From NCBI RefSeq assembly GCF_008365405.1, contig NZ_QOKV01000022.1, positions 29,418-93,417 of the forward strand: a DNA stretch of 64,000 nt, read 5' to 3'. The notes beneath the pieces are model-generated. The model was not told where the DNA came from and did no database searches. It saw only the letters and a list, made by a program, of their open reading frames with translations. The DNA is from Azospirillum brasilense. Its GTDB lineage: Bacteria > Pseudomonadota > Alphaproteobacteria > Azospirillales > Azospirillaceae. Both the position numbers and the translations under genes were made by a program. Every line of letters starts with the position of its first letter. The first letter of the stretch is position 1. Positions 42,920 through 52,380 of this stretch are shown piece after piece.

Positions 42920-44221
42920 CTAGACGGAGATGTCGACGAGGCCGTCGATGGGGCGGGCGGCGCGTTCCGGCGGCAGGGCGCCGATGGGATCGGCGGGACG
43001 GAAGGCCCGTCCGGGGCCGTCCTCCCGTCCGCCCGTCCCGTCGCCCTGGCCGGAGAAGGCGAAGCCGCGCGGCTCGCCGTCGCCGCGCAGCGAGAAGTTC
43101 AGGGTGCCGCCGTCCAGCTCGAACCCGGCGTCGGACAGCGCGCGCTCCAGATGATGGATGTCCCGGCGCAGCAGGGCCAGCGTCTCCGGGCTTTCGGCCT
43201 GGACATGCAGGGAGACGCGGGCGCCGCTCAACTCGGCGACGACGCGGACGGGGCCAAGCTCCTCCGGCTTCAGGTCGATGTGGAACTCCCCGCCGCCCGC
43301 CTCGACGACGCGCATCAGTTGGCCGGCCACCTGGGCGGCGGGCAGCCGCGCCGCGGCGGCGTCACCGGGATGCGCCGCGTAATGGGCCACCGCGTGGGCG
43401 GCCGGCGGGGCCAGGGCGGCGGGCAGCGGCGGCGTCCCGGCGGGGTCGGTCAGGGCGGAGGATGCCGACAGCGCCTCTGCTCCGGCGGACGGGTTGCCAC
43501 GGCCCTGGCCGGAATTCTGGCCGGTGCCGCCGTTGGACGCGGCGTTGCCGCCCGCTTGGGCCATCGCCTGCTGAACCTGGGGGGAGGGAGCCTGCGGCGC
43601 GTCCGCCTTGGCGGGTGCCGCGGGCTCTGCGGCCTGGAACAGCGGTGCCGAGTCCGGCTTGGCGTTGGAGGCCGGCGACGGAACGGCCGGGGCGGCGGGC
43701 GGCGTGCTGTCGGCCGTGGCCTCCGGCGTCATTCCGTCGGGCGGGGCATCCGGGATCGCCGGTCCTGCCGCGGCGGCGAGCACCGCGGCTGGCGGTTGCG
43801 CACCGGGTTGGGCCGGGACCGCAGGCTGGGGCGCCGTGGCGGTCTCCGCCGGGGGTGTCGCGACGGGAGGAACCAGGGGAAGACCGTTGGCGGCGGGCAG
43901 GGCCTCCGGCACCAAGCCGGAGTCCGCAAGGCCCGGCACTGTCGCCGGCGGCGGTGCGCTCAGCAGCGGCAGGAGTGCGGCCAGAGCGGCGTCGGCTCCG
44001 GCCGGCGCGCCGCCGCTCTGGGCGGAGGTCTCGGCGTGGTCGGCGGGCTCGCCGTCCGCATCGGCTCCGCTGCGTCCCGCTGCGTCGTCCAGCAGGTCGG
44101 CGAAGGGCGTGCCGGACGCCTCGCGCTCGCCCGGCGCTCCGGGGGACGGCGCCGCCGTCGCCTCCGCGGAACGGGCGGGGCGGGGCGGCGGGGCGGCGAT
44201 GACGTCGGGAAGGCTGGGCAT
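42920..44221 (-). CDS. fliK: FliK, hook-length control protein
   Basis: 433 residues from the ATG at 44221; a TTG at 44272 overlapping the motE stop is an alternative. The long centre is Pro/Ala-rich and disordered, as expected of a molecular ruler. The C-terminal FliK domain reads IDLKPEELGPVRVVAEL and LALLRRDIHHLERALSDAGFELDGG. It measures the hook and triggers the FlhB specificity switch. Lies 15 bases upstream of flgD. Confidence 0.88.
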   Translation of the reverse strand: MPSLPDVIAAPPPRPARSAEATAAPSPGAPGEREASGTPFADLLDDAAGRSGADADGEPADHAETSAQSGGAPAGADAALAALLPLLSAPPPATVPGLADSGLVPEALPAANGLPLVPPVATPPAETATAPQPAVPAQPGAQPPAAVLAAAAGPAIPDAPPDGMTPEATADSTPPAAPAVPSPASNAKPDSAPLFQAAEPAAPAKADAPQAPSPQVQQAMAQAGGNAASNGGTGQNSGQGRGNPSAGAEALSASSALTDPAGTPPLPAALAPPAAHAVAHYAAHPGDAAAARLPAAQVAGQLMRVVEAGGGEFHIDLKPEELGPVRVVAELSGARVSLHVQAESPETLALLRRDIHHLERALSDAGFELDGGTLNFSLRGDGEPRGFAFSGQGDGTGGREDGPGRAFRPADPIGALPPERAARPIDGLVDISV

Positions 44222-44268
44222 GATGTCTCTTGGTGAGAGAACCGCGTGTTTGGCAGCGGGGGCCGGGT

Positions 44269-44991
44269 TCAATTCGTCGGCGTCTGCATCAGGCGGACGG
44301 GCAGCGGGGCGGGCGGCGGCGGGCGGTCGCCGGGCAGGGCGCGGCGTTGCAGGACGAGGCGGGTGACCTCGCGCGCCTTGCCGTCCTCCAACTCCGCGAT
44401 GATCGGGGCGGAGCGGCGCTCGGCCATGCGGTCCAGCACGTCGATGATGATGTCGGTTTCCAGGTCGTTGAAGATGCGCGCGGCGTCGCGCGGCTTCATC
44501 GTCTCGTAGATCGTCACCATGCGCTTCAGATCCTCCGCCTGGAGGTTGGAGCGCTGCTGCATCAGCGCTTCCACGTCGCGCTTGATGGCGCTGAGCTTCT
44601 GGATCTGGGCGGTGGCGCGGGTCTCGGCGGCGGTCAGCACCGCTTCGGCCTCGCCGAGATGGCGGGTGCGGGCGGTCACGTCGGCCTTCTGCTCCGCGAT
44701 GGCGGCGCGCAGGGCCGGATCGGTGCAGCTCGCCACGGGCAGGGCGGCGTCGGCGGGCGGAGCCGCTGCGGTCATCGGCAGCGCGGCCAGGGCGGGGGCC
44801 GGCGCTGGCGGGGCGTCCGGGGAGGAGGACTCCGCGTCGCCCTTTAGGTCCTTGGCCCAGGGGCGCTCATGCTTGCCGAACTCGCGGTCGAACTGCTGGG
44901 CGACCACCGGCAGCCCTTCCATCAGCGAGCCGAGCTTGAGCGGCAGCACCATCAGGATCGCCACCAGTGTGATGGGAAGCACGCGCAGCAT
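44269..44991 (-). CDS. motE: MotE-like periplasmic/membrane flagellar protein
   Basis: 240 residues. One N-terminal membrane helix (VLPITLVAILMVLPLKLGSL), a Pro/Ala-rich linker, a coiled coil (AAETRATAQIQKLSAIKRDVEALMQQRSNL) and an MgtE-N-like end (YETMKPRDAARIFNDLETDIIIDVLDRM). MotE is a chaperone for the periplasmic motor protein MotC in rhizobia. No motC is in the window, so the partner here is unknown. Confidence 0.8.
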   Translation of the reverse strand: MLRVLPITLVAILMVLPLKLGSLMEGLPVVAQQFDREFGKHERPWAKDLKGDAESSSPDAPPAPAPALAALPMTAAAPPADAALPVASCTDPALRAAIAEQKADVTARTRHLGEAEAVLTAAETRATAQIQKLSAIKRDVEALMQQRSNLQAEDLKRMVTIYETMKPRDAARIFNDLETDIIIDVLDRMAERRSAPIIAELEDGKAREVTRLVLQRRALPGDRPPPPAPLPVRLMQTPTN

Positions 44992-44994
44992 GGC

Positions 44995-45636
44995 TCAGCG
45001 CTCCGGTCCGATGGCCCGCAGCCGGGCGTAGAAGGCGTTGGCGGCCTGCTGCCGCGCGCCGCCGATGTCAACGGTGGATTCGGCGGTCTCGGTGACGGCC
45101 ATCGGGGCGGCCTCCGGGGCGTGCGGCGACTCATTCACCGGTCGTGCGGCGGCGCCAGCCAGCGCGGCGACGCGCATCGGGCGGAAGCCGTCTTCATCCT
45201 CCGGCGCGTCGCTGTCCGGCGCGGGAGTGGGCACCGATTCCACCATGGCGGCGGGCGGTGGCACCGGGCGGGGCCGCGGGCGCGGCGCCGGGCCGTCCTC
45301 CAGCCGGCGGACCAGGGCGCGGGCCTCCTGCACGGACGCCTCGATGCGCTTGGACGCCCGCTCGCAGGAGCCGAGCACCAGCGCCGCCTCCTCGGTCACG
45401 CCCTTGGCGCGGTCGAGCCCGTCGGACAGCTTGGCCGAGGCCTCCGTCGCGGCGGCGACCAGCCGCTGCACCGAGGCCTCCGTCTCGTCGATGGTCTTAG
45501 AGAAGGTGCCGATCAGCGCGCCGATCTCGGCCTGGCTGGAGCGCATCACCTTCAACCGCTTGTTGACGATCACCAGGAACACCGTGGCGGTGACGAGCAT
45601 GATCGCCAGGACGGCGTCAATGAGGAATGAGACCAT
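44995..45636 (-). CDS. DUF6468-type membrane-anchored flagellar protein
   Basis: 213 residues. A single N-terminal membrane helix (FLIDAVLAIMLVTATVFLVIVNKRL) is followed by a helical coiled-coil stretch and a Pro-rich tail with conserved FYARLRAIGPER at the end. Similar proteins lie between fliM and motE in other alphaproteobacteria, but no role is established. It overlaps fliM by 20 bases and precedes motE by three. Confidence 0.75.
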   Translation of the reverse strand: MVSFLIDAVLAIMLVTATVFLVIVNKRLKVMRSSQAEIGALIGTFSKTIDETEASVQRLVAAATEASAKLSDGLDRAKGVTEEAALVLGSCERASKRIEASVQEARALVRRLEDGPAPRPRPRPVPPPAAMVESVPTPAPDSDAPEDEDGFRPMRVAALAGAAARPVNESPHAPEAAPMAVTETAESTVDIGGARQQAANAFYARLRAIGPER

Positions 45637-46720
45637 CGATCAGCTCCTGCTTGGTCTCCAGGTCGGTGTCGATCTTGACGGAGATGTTGCCGTTGCGCTG
45701 GCCCATGTGGCCGGCGAAGAGGGGGGTGGTCTTGCTTTGCAGCACCACCGGCGCGTCGGGGTCGATGCGCAGCTTCAGCGAGGTGCCCTTTTCCCAGTTC
45801 AGCACCTCGCCCAGCGAGACCTGCGTCTGCTGCAGCACGGCGACAAGGTCCAGCTTGGCCCGCATCAGCTCGGCCTTCAGGTGGCTTTCCCACACCGTGT
45901 CGTGGCCGAACTTCTCGCCCATGAAGGTCTGCACCAGCTTGCCGCGCACCGGCTCCAGCGTGGCGTAGGGGATGACCACCTCGGCGTGGCCGACGCGGCG
46001 CTCCACCTCCACCGCGATGCGCACGCGGATCACCGCGTTGGTGGCGCGGGTGATGGTGGCGAATTGCGGGTTCGTCTCCAGCCGGTCGAAGGTGAAGTCT
46101 ATGGGCGTGATCGGGTCGAAGGACTGGCTGAGGTCCTGAAGGATGACCCGGATGAGCCGCTCGGTGATCTTGCGCTCGATGGAGGTGTAGGTGCGCCCGT
46201 CGATGCGCCGGGCGCGGCTGCGCCGTCCGCCCAGCAGCACGTCCATCATGCAGTAGATCAGCGCGCTGTCCACCGACACGACGATGTGGTTGTCCCACTG
46301 CTCCGCCCGCGCGACGCCGACCAGGGCCGGAAGCTCGATGGTGTCGAGGAACTCGTTGTAGCGCAGCCAGTCGATGCGCAGCAGGCTGGCCTCCACGCTG
46401 GTCGAGGAGAACTGGCGCAGCGACGTGTTGAGCAGCCGGACCATGCGGTCGAAGACCACGTCCAGCATCGGCAGCCGGTCCTTGTTGACCGTCGTCGTGC
46501 TGATCAGCCGCTCGATGGCGCGGGTCTGGCCGGCGGATTCCGTCTGCGGCCCGACGGCGAAGTTCAGCAGGCGGTCGATCTCCTCCTGGCTCAGCTCCTT
46601 GGTGTCGGCCATCAGGGCGGCGGCCTCGGCCTCACCGGAGCCGGCGTCCAGGCCCCAGTCCAGATCGTCCCCAGTGCCGCCGTTTTCGCCGCCGTCGTCC
46701 GTGTCGATGGGAGTGCTCAT
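45617..46720 (-). CDS. fliM: FliM, C-ring switch protein
   Basis: 367 residues. The N-terminus has LSQEEIDRLLNFA, the CheC-like middle holds MLDVVFDRMVRLLNTSLRQFS and IYCMMDVLLGG, and the C-terminal SpoA domain ends VKIDTDLETKQELIDGL. FliM binds phospho-CheY and sets rotation direction. The ATG at 46720 lies 17 bases from fliL. Confidence 0.94.
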   Translation of the reverse strand: MSTPIDTDDGGENGGTGDDLDWGLDAGSGEAEAAALMADTKELSQEEIDRLLNFAVGPQTESAGQTRAIERLISTTTVNKDRLPMLDVVFDRMVRLLNTSLRQFSSTSVEASLLRIDWLRYNEFLDTIELPALVGVARAEQWDNHIVVSVDSALIYCMMDVLLGGRRSRARRIDGRTYTSIERKITERLIRVILQDLSQSFDPITPIDFTFDRLETNPQFATITRATNAVIRVRIAVEVERRVGHAEVVIPYATLEPVRGKLVQTFMGEKFGHDTVWESHLKAELMRAKLDLVAVLQQTQVSLGEVLNWEKGTSLKLRIDPDAPVVLQSKTTPLFAGHMGQRNGNISVKIDTDLETKQELIDGLIPH

Positions 46721-46737
46721 CCGTTCCTCTGGGTCGG

Positions 46738-47238
46738 CTATTGGGTGAGAAGGCTGCGCAGCAGGACGTCGGACACCGTGTCCGGGCCGAGGATCAGGTT
46801 GAAGCGGCGGCGCAGCTCCTCGCGAAGCCGCAGCAGGCCGGCGGAACCGCGCAGGTCGTGCTGGTCGAGGTTGCGCAGGAACTCCTGCTGGGCGTTGACG
46901 AGGTGGGGCATCGCCTCCTCCACCCGGCCGCGGTCCTTGGGCGCCAGGGCCAGCGTCACCCCGATCTTCATGAAGCGCGACGGCGTGTCGGGGCGCAGGT
47001 TCACCAGCAGTTCCGGCAGGTCGAGCGTCGCCTGGGCGGGCTCTACGATGGGCGTGCCCTCGAACAGCCGCGCCACCCCGTCCGGCCCCACGGCCATCCA
47101 GTAGCCGCCGAACCCGGCCGCGGCGACGCCGCACAGGGCGGCCGCCCCCAGCGCCAGCCGGGCCAGCGGCAGCACGATGACGTACATCCGCTGCCGGCCC
47201 GGCGTTCCCGTCCTTGCCTTTCCAGCATCTGTATTCAT
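46738..47238 (-). CDS. fliL: FliL, basal-body stator-associated protein
   Basis: 166 residues with one membrane helix (LARLALGAAALCGVAAAGFGGYWMAV) and a periplasmic domain starting LDLPELLVNLRPDTPSRFMKIGVTLAL and ending in the conserved DVLLRSLLTQ. FliL rings surround stators and stabilise torque generation. First gene of the leftward string, divergent from fliF. Confidence 0.9.
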   Translation of the reverse strand: MNTDAGKARTGTPGRQRMYVIVLPLARLALGAAALCGVAAAGFGGYWMAVGPDGVARLFEGTPIVEPAQATLDLPELLVNLRPDTPSRFMKIGVTLALAPKDRGRVEEAMPHLVNAQQEFLRNLDQHDLRGSAGLLRLREELRRRFNLILGPDTVSDVLLRSLLTQ

Positions 47239-47327
47239 CGCGGCCGGCGCCTCCAAAATACCGAAAATTTGAGATACTGTTTTAAACGATCAAGTTTTAG
47301 CGACTTCCTTCCGGTCTATCTTCGCGG

Positions 47328-47346
47328 CTTTTACTCCGCTTAAAAG
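47328..47346. promoter_or_regulatory. CCGG-type AT-rich motif between fliL and fliF
   Basis: CTTTTACTCCGCTTAAAAG resembles the motif before the flagellin gene (TTTTACTCCG is shared exactly). A second AT element, GTTTTAAACGATCAAGTTTTAG, lies at 47279-47300. Together they occupy the 187-base gap and may serve both divergent operons. Confidence 0.55.
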
Positions 47347-47425
47347 TCATCCCGGTAGGTTGTGAAGGCTCACGGGGTGAACATTACGGTCCCCGCTTTT
47401 CGGAAACTTTAAAGGTGCGGGTGTC

Positions 47426-49126
47426 GTGACGGGACTGATCGACAATCTGCGGACGCTTGGGCGCACGCGCCTTCTGGTGCTGGCCGGCACGGGTGTCGGC
47501 ATCGTCCTGGCGGTCGCCACCATGGCGGTTCTGCTGTCGCGGCCGCACATGACGCCGCTCTACACCGGTCTGGAACCGGCGGAGGCCGGGCGCATCGTCA
47601 AGGCGGTGGAGGCCATGGGCGTGCCGGTGTCCGCCGCCTTCGACGGCACCGCCGTCCAGGTGCCGGAGGCCGAGGTGCCGCGGCTGCGCATGCTGCTGGC
47701 CGAGAAGGGCCTGCCGTCGCGCGGCGGCATCGGCTACGAGCTGTTCGACACCGACAAGCCGCTGGGCATCACCAGCTTCATGCAGCGGATGAACCGGCTG
47801 CGCGCCATGGAAGGCGAACTGGCCCGCACCATCGAGACGCTGTCCGGCATTGAGGCGGCGCGCGTCCACATCGTTCTGCCCGACCGCGAGGAGTTCTCGC
47901 GCGCCGCCCCCACGCCCACCGCCTCCATCGTGGTGCGGATGCGGGGCCGGGCGCCGCTGGAGCGGCGGCAGGCGCTGTCCATCCGCCACCTCGTCTCCGC
48001 CGCCGTGCCCAACCTGAAGCCGAGCGCCGTCACCGTGCTCGACGCCTCCGGCGAGGTGCTGCTGACCGAGGAGGACGGCGACGCCCGGTCCTCGGCGAAG
48101 GTGGACGGGCTGCGCGCCGGCCACGAGACGCGCATCTCCCGCGCCATCGAGCAGATGCTGGTGGCGCGGCTCGGGCAGGGCAATGTTCGCGTTCAGGTTG
48201 CTGTCGACGTCGAAACCAAGCGCGAGGTCGTGCGCAGCCAGAGCTTCGACCCGAACAGTCAAGTCGTCCGCTCCACCCAGACGGTGCAGGAGCAGGACCG
48301 CAGCCTGGACAGCACGGGCGAGCCGCCGGTCACCGCCGAGCAGAACCTGCCGCAGCGCGAGGTCCGCGCCCAGGCCCAGAACAACCGCTCCTCCTCCGAC
48401 TCCAAACGCCAGGAGGAGACGATCAATTACGAGATTTCCAACGTCGCCCGCGAAACCGTGATCGAGCCGGGCGACATCCGCCGGGTCAGCGTCGCCGTGC
48501 TGGTCAACGGCACTTGGGCGACGGCGCAGGACGGCACCCGCAGCTACGAGGGCCGCTCGCCCGAGGAGTTGCAGCGCATCACCGAGCTGGTGCGCTCCGC
48601 CATGGGCTTCAGCGAGGCGCGCGGCGACCGGGTCACGGTCGACAACCTGGAGTTCGTCAACCTCGCCCCCGAGCTGGGCGCCCGCGAGCCGATGGCGGAG
48701 ATCGTCGACACGCTCAGCCGCAACGTGATGACGCTGATCCAGTGGGTGATCCTGCTGGTGCTCTGCGGGTTGCTGATCGTGCTGGGGCTGCGCCCGCTGA
48801 TCCGCCGCGTCTTCCCGGCGCCGGAACCGGCGGCGGCGGAAACCGCCGCCCCGGCGCTGACCGCGGGAGGGGCGATGCCGCAGCTCACCGGCCCGGCCAT
48901 GGGCGGCGATCCCGCCATGCAGGCGGCGCAGCTCACCGACGCGGGCGATCCGGCAACCGCGGCGCTGCCGGGCATCGAGGAGACGATGGACCAACTCATC
49001 GAGCTGCGCACGGTGGAGGGCCGGGTGCGCGCCTCCTCGATCCGCCGGCTGGGCGACATCGTCGACCAGTATCCCGACGAGGCGATCGACATCCTCCGCT
49101 CCTGGCTCTACGAGGAGGCGGTCTGA
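47426..49126 (+). CDS. fliF: FliF, MS-ring protein
   Basis: 566 residues, normal length. Two membrane helices frame a large periplasmic region: the N-terminal one near LLVLAGTGVGIVLAVATMAVLL and the C-terminal one near LIQWVILLVLCGLLIVLGL. Ring-building motifs such as VQVAVDVETKREVVRSQSFDPNSQVVRS and the FliG-binding tail ending DEAIDILRSWLYEE are present. The start is GTG at 47426, preceded by AAAGG. It overlaps fliH by one base. Confidence 0.95.
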   Translation: MTGLIDNLRTLGRTRLLVLAGTGVGIVLAVATMAVLLSRPHMTPLYTGLEPAEAGRIVKAVEAMGVPVSAAFDGTAVQVPEAEVPRLRMLLAEKGLPSRGGIGYELFDTDKPLGITSFMQRMNRLRAMEGELARTIETLSGIEAARVHIVLPDREEFSRAAPTPTASIVVRMRGRAPLERRQALSIRHLVSAAVPNLKPSAVTVLDASGEVLLTEEDGDARSSAKVDGLRAGHETRISRAIEQMLVARLGQGNVRVQVAVDVETKREVVRSQSFDPNSQVVRSTQTVQEQDRSLDSTGEPPVTAEQNLPQREVRAQAQNNRSSSDSKRQEETINYEISNVARETVIEPGDIRRVSVAVLVNGTWATAQDGTRSYEGRSPEELQRITELVRSAMGFSEARGDRVTVDNLEFVNLAPELGAREPMAEIVDTLSRNVMTLIQWVILLVLCGLLIVLGLRPLIRRVFPAPEPAAAETAAPALTAGGAMPQLTGPAMGGDPAMQAAQLTDAGDPATAALPGIEETMDQLIELRTVEGRVRASSIRRLGDIVDQYPDEAIDILRSWLYEEAV

Positions 49127-49857
49127 TGGGCTACCCGCGCTACCGCTTCGACCTGCGCTTCGACAGCACGGCCCAGGCCGCGGCGCAGGCTGCGGCGGAG
49201 TTCGGCGCCCCTCCCGAGCCAGACCCCGTCGATCCGCTCGACGAGATTGTCCATTCCGAACGCCATCTCCAGGCCGCCGTCTACGGCGCCGAAGTCCGCG
49301 CCTTCGCCGAGGGCGTGGAGCAGGGCCGGCGCGAGGGGGCGGCGGAGGCCGCCGCGCGCACCGACGCCGCTCTGGCGCAGGCGCTCTCCCACCTCGACGA
49401 GCAATTGGCCGCGCTGGACGACCGCTTCGCCGACGCCCTGCGCGGGGTCGAGGCGCAAGGGTCGGCGGTGATGCTGGCGCTCGTCCGCCGCCTCGCCCCG
49501 GCGCTGCTGGAGCGCATCGGTGCGGCGGAGACCGACCGGCTCGCCATGGACGCCCTGCGGCTGGCCGGCGGCTCGCCGCGGCTGCGGCTGCGCGTCCATC
49601 CCGCTCTGGCGGAGCCCGTCCGCGCCAAGCTGGCCGACCCTGACTCCCTTGGTTTCAAAGGCTCGCTGGAGGTCGTCGCCGACCCGTCCCTGCCGCCCGG
49701 CGGGCTCGACGCCGCCTGGGAGGCCGGGGGCCTGCGCTACGACCCCGCCGCGGTGGAGCGCGCCGTCGACGGCCTGTGCGACCGCGCGCTGGCCGCCCTG
49801 TCCACCGAACATGACCTCTTCACCGACACGGAAAGCACCGCATCATGGCCCCACTGA
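49126..49857 (+). CDS. fliH: FliH, negative regulator/stator of the export ATPase
   Basis: 243 residues. The N-terminal third is Ala/Gly/Glu-rich with AEGVEQGRREGAAEAAAR and a coiled coil LSHLDEQLAALDDRFADAL; the C-terminal domain resembles V-ATPase E subunits (LRLRVHPALAEPVRAKLADP). It holds FliI at the export gate. It overlaps fliF by one base and fliN by 13. Confidence 0.85.
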   Translation: MGYPRYRFDLRFDSTAQAAAQAAAEFGAPPEPDPVDPLDEIVHSERHLQAAVYGAEVRAFAEGVEQGRREGAAEAAARTDAALAQALSHLDEQLAALDDRFADALRGVEAQGSAVMLALVRRLAPALLERIGAAETDRLAMDALRLAGGSPRLRLRVHPALAEPVRAKLADPDSLGFKGSLEVVADPSLPPGGLDAAWEAGGLRYDPAAVERAVDGLCDRALAALSTEHDLFTDTESTASWPH

Positions 49858-50186
49858 ACCTCGACGTTCTGGAAGACGACGCCAAGCCCGGCGAGAAGGA
49901 CGCCGCCGGCATCCCCGCCGCGGCCGTGGCCGGCGGATCGATGAACGCCATCTACAACGTCCCGGTGGACGTGCAGGTCGTTCTGGGCCGCACCAGCATG
50001 CTGGTGGCGCAGCTCCTGAAGCTCGGCCGCGGCGCCGTGGTGGAGCTGGAGCGCAAGGTGGACGAGCCGGTGGAGGTCCTGGTGAACCACCGTCTGGTCG
50101 CCCGCGGCGAGGTGGTGATCGTCGAGGATCAGCGTCTGGGCGTCACGCTGACCGAGATCGTGCGCACCGATCTGGCCATCGATTGA
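49845..50186 (+). CDS. fliN: FliN, C-ring switch protein
   Basis: 113 residues. The SpoA domain VPVDVQVVLGRTSMLVAQLLKLGRGAVVELERKVDEPVEVLVNHRLVARGEVVIVEDQRLGVTLTEI is complete and standard for FliN. It forms the base of the C-ring with FliM and docks FliH. Confidence 0.95.
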   Translation: MAPLNLDVLEDDAKPGEKDAAGIPAAAVAGGSMNAIYNVPVDVQVVLGRTSMLVAQLLKLGRGAVVELERKVDEPVEVLVNHRLVARGEVVIVEDQRLGVTLTEIVRTDLAID

Positions 50187-50220
50187 AACCCCTCGGCACC
50201 GCACCCACCGGGTTCCCACC

Positions 50221-51003
50221 ATGATCCGACGCCTGCTTCCGCCCGCCCTTGCCCTCGTCCTCGCCGTTCTGCTTCCCGCGGCGGCCTGGGCACAGAGCGG
50301 CGGGCTGGACTTGTCCTCCATCGGCAGCGCGCTCGGCAGCGCCACGGGGGAGAGCGGGTCGCTGTCCGGGCGCGTCATCCAGGGCATCGTCCTGCTGACG
50401 GTGCTCAGCGTGGCGCCGGGCCTGCTGGTCATGGCGACCTCCTTCACCCGGATCATCGTCGTGCTGTCGCTGCTGCGCTCGGCGCTGGGGCTTCAGCAGT
50501 CGCCGCCGAACATGGTGCTGATCAGCCTCGCCATGTTCCTGACCTTCCACATCATGGGACCGGTCTTCGACGCGGCGTGGCAGGACGGGCTGCGCCCCAT
50601 GCTGAACGAGCAGGTGACCCAGGAGCAGGGGCTGGAGCGGATGGTCGAGCCCTTCCGCAACTTCATGGCCTCCCAGGTGCGGGACAAGGACCTGTCGGCC
50701 TTCGTCGGCTTCACCGGCAAGCCGGAGGCGGAGCAGCCGAAGACGGCGGCCACCGCCGACCTGCGCGTGCTGGTCCCGGCCTTCCTGCTGTCGGAACTGC
50801 GCCGCGCCTTCGAGATCGGCTTCCTGATCTTCCTGCCCTTCCTGGTGATCGACATGGTGGTGGCGGCGGTGCTGATGGCGATGGGCATGATGATGCTGCC
50901 GCCGGTGATGATCGCGCTGCCCTTCAAGATCATCTTCTTCGTGCTGACCGACGGCTGGTTCCTGATCGCCAACAGCCTGATCCGCTCCTATGGGGGAACC
51001 TGA
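50221..51003 (+). CDS. fliP: FliP, export-gate membrane protein
   Basis: 260 residues. A signal-like N-terminus (LPPALALVLAVLLPAAAWAQ) is followed by LLTVLSVAPGLLVMATSFTRIIVVLSLLRSALG and QQSPPNMVLISLAMFLTFHIMGPV, both diagnostic of FliP, and the end ILTDGWFLIANSLIRSYG-like region. It forms the core of the export channel with FliQ and FliR. Confidence 0.96.
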   Translation: MIRRLLPPALALVLAVLLPAAAWAQSGGLDLSSIGSALGSATGESGSLSGRVIQGIVLLTVLSVAPGLLVMATSFTRIIVVLSLLRSALGLQQSPPNMVLISLAMFLTFHIMGPVFDAAWQDGLRPMLNEQVTQEQGLERMVEPFRNFMASQVRDKDLSAFVGFTGKPEAEQPKTAATADLRVLVPAFLLSELRRAFEIGFLIFLPFLVIDMVVAAVLMAMGMMMLPPVMIALPFKIIFFVLTDGWFLIANSLIRSYGGT

Positions 51004-51007
51004 CGCG

Positions 51008-51331
51008 ATGACCGAGCCCCGGCTGCTGCCCGCCGTTCCCTCCGCCGGCCTGTCGGCGCCTCCCACAGCACCCCCCTCCGGGGCGTCGGGGATGGCCGAC
51101 AGCGTGACCGCCTTCGCCAGACGGCGGGGCGTCACGGTGGACGACGAGACGGCCGTCGTCACGCTTCTGAACGCGCTCGACCCGAACCCGCTGGTGCCGC
51201 ACCGCATGGTGCTGGTCGCCGGCAGCGTCCTGGCGAATGCCTTCCGTCACGACCGCCTGCAGGGCGACCGCCCGCTGGAACGGGACGACGATTCCGACCA
51301 CTCCACCCTGACCGCCGACCGCTTCTTCTGA
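51008..51331 (+). CDS. Small unknown protein between fliP and fliG
   Basis: 107 residues from the ATG at 51008, five bases after fliP. The first 30 residues are Pro/Ala-rich. A compact helical region then reads MADSVTAFARRRGVTVDDETAVVTLLNALDPNPLVPHRMVLVAGSVLANAFRHD, ending in an acidic tail. No family recognised. Tight packing in the operon argues for a flagellar role. Confidence 0.65.
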   Translation: MTEPRLLPAVPSAGLSAPPTAPPSGASGMADSVTAFARRRGVTVDDETAVVTLLNALDPNPLVPHRMVLVAGSVLANAFRHDRLQGDRPLERDDDSDHSTLTADRFF

Positions 51332-51340
51332 GGTGCCAGC

Positions 51341-52369
51341 ATGGGCATGCCGATCAAGATCCGAGACAATTTCAAGAGCCTGAGCGGGTCGGAGAGGACC
51401 GCGGTCATCTTCCTGGCGCTGGGCGAGGAACGCGGCTCCCGCCTGATGGAGAAGCTCGACGACGACGAGATCCGCATGGTCAGCCGCGCCATGGCCAGCC
51501 TGGGCAACGTCACCTCCAACCTCGTCGAGGCGCTGCTGCGCAGCTTCACGGAGCGCTTCGCCAACACCGGCTCCGTCGTCGGCTCCTACGACAGCACGGA
51601 GCGCATGCTCTCCCGCTTCCTGCCCGACGACCGCGTGTCGGAGATCATGGGGGAGATCCGCGGCCCGGCCGGCCGCACCATGTGGGAGAAGATGTCCAAC
51701 GTGAACGAGGCCGTGCTCGCCACCTATCTGGCCGGCGAGTACCCGCAGACGGCGGCGGTCATCCTGTCCCGCATGCGCAGCGACCACGCCGCCAAGGTGC
51801 TGCCGCTGCTGGCCCCGGCGCTGCGGCTGGAGGTGATCGAGCGGATGATCCAGATCGAATCCGTGCAGCGCGAGGTGCTGCTGGACATCGAATCCATCCT
51901 GCACAACGAGTTCATGGCGAACTACGCCCGCACCCACGGCGCCGACACGCACGAGCGGATGGCCGACATCTTCAACCGCATCGACCGCGACACCATGGCG
52001 GACATCTTCACCGACCTGGACGCGGTGATGCCGGATTCGACCCACCGCATCCGCCAGCTCATGTTCACCTTCGAGGATCTGCTGCGGCTTGACCGCGTGT
52101 CGCTCCAGGCGGTGATCCGGCGTTGCGACACCGGCCAGCTCGCCATCGCGCTGAAGGGGGCGGAGGCGCTGCAGCGCGACCACTTCCTGTCCGTCCTGTC
52201 CGAGCGCGCCCGCATGATCCTCCAGGACGAGATCGAGAACATGGGGCCGGTGCGCATGCGCGACGTCAACGAGGCGCAGGCGGAGATCGTGCAGGTCGCC
52301 AAGGCCATGGCCGACGACGGTGCGATTGTCCTTCCGCAATCGGACGAAGCGGACGCCGTGGTCTACTGA
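51341..52369 (+). CDS. fliG: FliG, C-ring motor protein
   Basis: 342 residues. FliG_N begins LSGSERTAVIFLALGEERGSRLMEKLDDDEIRMVSRAM, the middle contains EYPQTAAVILSRM, and FliG_C has the torque helix region FTFEDLLRLDRVSLQAVIRRCDTGQLAIALKG with charged residues facing the stator. It couples the MS ring to torque generation. It lies nine bases after the small unknown gene. Confidence 0.96.
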   Translation: MGMPIKIRDNFKSLSGSERTAVIFLALGEERGSRLMEKLDDDEIRMVSRAMASLGNVTSNLVEALLRSFTERFANTGSVVGSYDSTERMLSRFLPDDRVSEIMGEIRGPAGRTMWEKMSNVNEAVLATYLAGEYPQTAAVILSRMRSDHAAKVLPLLAPALRLEVIERMIQIESVQREVLLDIESILHNEFMANYARTHGADTHERMADIFNRIDRDTMADIFTDLDAVMPDSTHRIRQLMFTFEDLLRLDRVSLQAVIRRCDTGQLAIALKGAEALQRDHFLSVLSERARMILQDEIENMGPVRMRDVNEAQAEIVQVAKAMADDGAIVLPQSDEADAVVY

Positions 52370-52380
52370 GTCGTCTACCG